DNA from: Porphyromonas endodontalis ATCC 35406
Lineage (GTDB): Bacteria > Bacteroidota > Bacteroidia > Bacteroidales > Porphyromonadaceae
NCBI RefSeq assembly: GCF_000174815.1
Contig: NZ_ACNN01000007.1
Location: 1 to 64,000 of the forward strand
DNA: 64,000 bases
Reading direction: 5' to 3'
Shown: positions 63,752 through 64,000 of the stretch, piece after piece
How positions within the stretch are numbered: the first letter of the stretch is position 1
Layout of the letters: the number at the start of each line of letters is the position of its first letter
Notes under the pieces: generated by a model
What the model saw: only the letters and a program-made list of their open reading frames with translations
Databases searched by the model: none
What the model was told of the DNA's origin: nothing
Program-made: the position numbers and the translations under genes

Positions 63752-64000
63752 CAGATTGTTGTTGGTAGGTATGGGGTGACGAGTTGCCTTAGTACGTAGC
63801 TGGCAAGGAGGCATCCAAAGAGATTGGGCATGTAGGAGATGGTGCCCACGGTGGAGCGTTTACTCGGCTCTGCAGAGGTGGATTGTATGGCGTGTGGTAG
63901 GGCTTTCTCTGTGGAGAAGACAACCGGTATTCCCTTGTGCACGCCGCGTTCTCGCAGTGCTTTGCGTACGGCTTTGGCAAGAGCGCAAGTGTGACTAGCA
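63751..64000 (-). CDS. tRNA threonylcarbamoyladenosine dehydratase (TcdA/YgdL-type), 3' part only
   Basis: The gene runs off the right edge; about 82 C-terminal codons are present. [28 protein letters not shown] and [28 protein letters not shown] match the end of TcdA (ThiF/MoeB-like, E1-type ATPase). TcdA cyclises t6A to ct6A. The N-terminal ATP and catalytic Cys regions are outside the window. It overlaps the LolD-like gene by 1 bp. Confidence 0.8.
   Translation of the reverse strand, partial: ASHTCALAKAVRKALRERGVHKGIPVVFSTEKALPHAIQSTSAEPSKRSTVGTISYMPNLFGCLLASYVLRQLVTPYLPTTI

Overview
The window is a stretch of Bacteroidota chromosome, most likely from Porphyromonas or a close relative. 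Several things point there: PorX (the response regulator/PglZ-like factor of type IX secretion) next to tsaE; a 2-oxoglutarate:ferredoxin oxidoreductase, a hexameric glutamate dehydrogenase and a cytochrome b/flavoprotein/FeS fumarate reductase, typical of an amino-acid-fermenting anaerobe; phylum-specific families (DUF3822, DUF4924, DUF5686); and promoters of the Bacteroidota form TTG-N19-20-TAnnTTTGY. I assign the genus by recognition; no database search was possible. No rRNA, insertion sequence, integrase or CRISPR array was seen.

Layout. 1-1250 is non-coding and holds a probable structured small RNA on the minus strand (about 570-797) with its own strong promoter. 1252-2336 is a small, AT-richer accessory patch: a ClbS/DfsB-like gene whose end is frameshifted, and an unrecognised membrane protein. 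2620-18085 is mostly plus strand: ychF, an acetyltransferase, asparaginase, a metallo-beta-lactamase-fold hydrolase, gdhA, an HD protein, a TonB protein, a polyprenyl synthase, tatD, nrdDG and korAB. 18321-25870 is minus strand: rsmD/DUF3822, cardiolipin synthase, an S4 protein, pth, rplY, two identical tRNA-Val genes and a periplasmic peroxidase. 26152-31934 is a surface-glycan locus (initiating sugar transferase, PorR-like aminotransferase, glycosyltransferase, two nucleotide-sugar dehydrogenases). It also holds the C-terminal remnant of a second aminotransferase and a possible 28-residue membrane peptide. 32517-39915 has tRNA-Gly, then porX-tsaE-tdk-rbfA-lolC-DUF4924-rfbD-MATE on the plus strand. 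39946-64000 is minus strand: a DUF5686 outer-membrane protein, rpoN-murF, a GYF/CD225 protein, aroE-ubiE-purC-phoH, MATE-mlaD-amidase, frdCAB, ybeY, an SpmA-SpmB fusion, an Ig-like lipoprotein, a Sua5-type protein, an HhH protein, a LolD-like ATPase and a partial tcdA.

How the genes fit together: asparaginase, GDH, KorAB and fumarate reductase form an amino-acid fermentation route ending in succinate. PorX and the glycan locus fit type IX secretion with cargo anchored to A-LPS-type polysaccharide. MlaD, the amidase, LolC/LolD-like parts, TonB and DUF5686 serve the envelope. The features least explained by known families are a strictly 22-bp-periodic degenerate repeat array (about 49804-50067) between a MATE gene and phoH, and the structured RNA near the left end.
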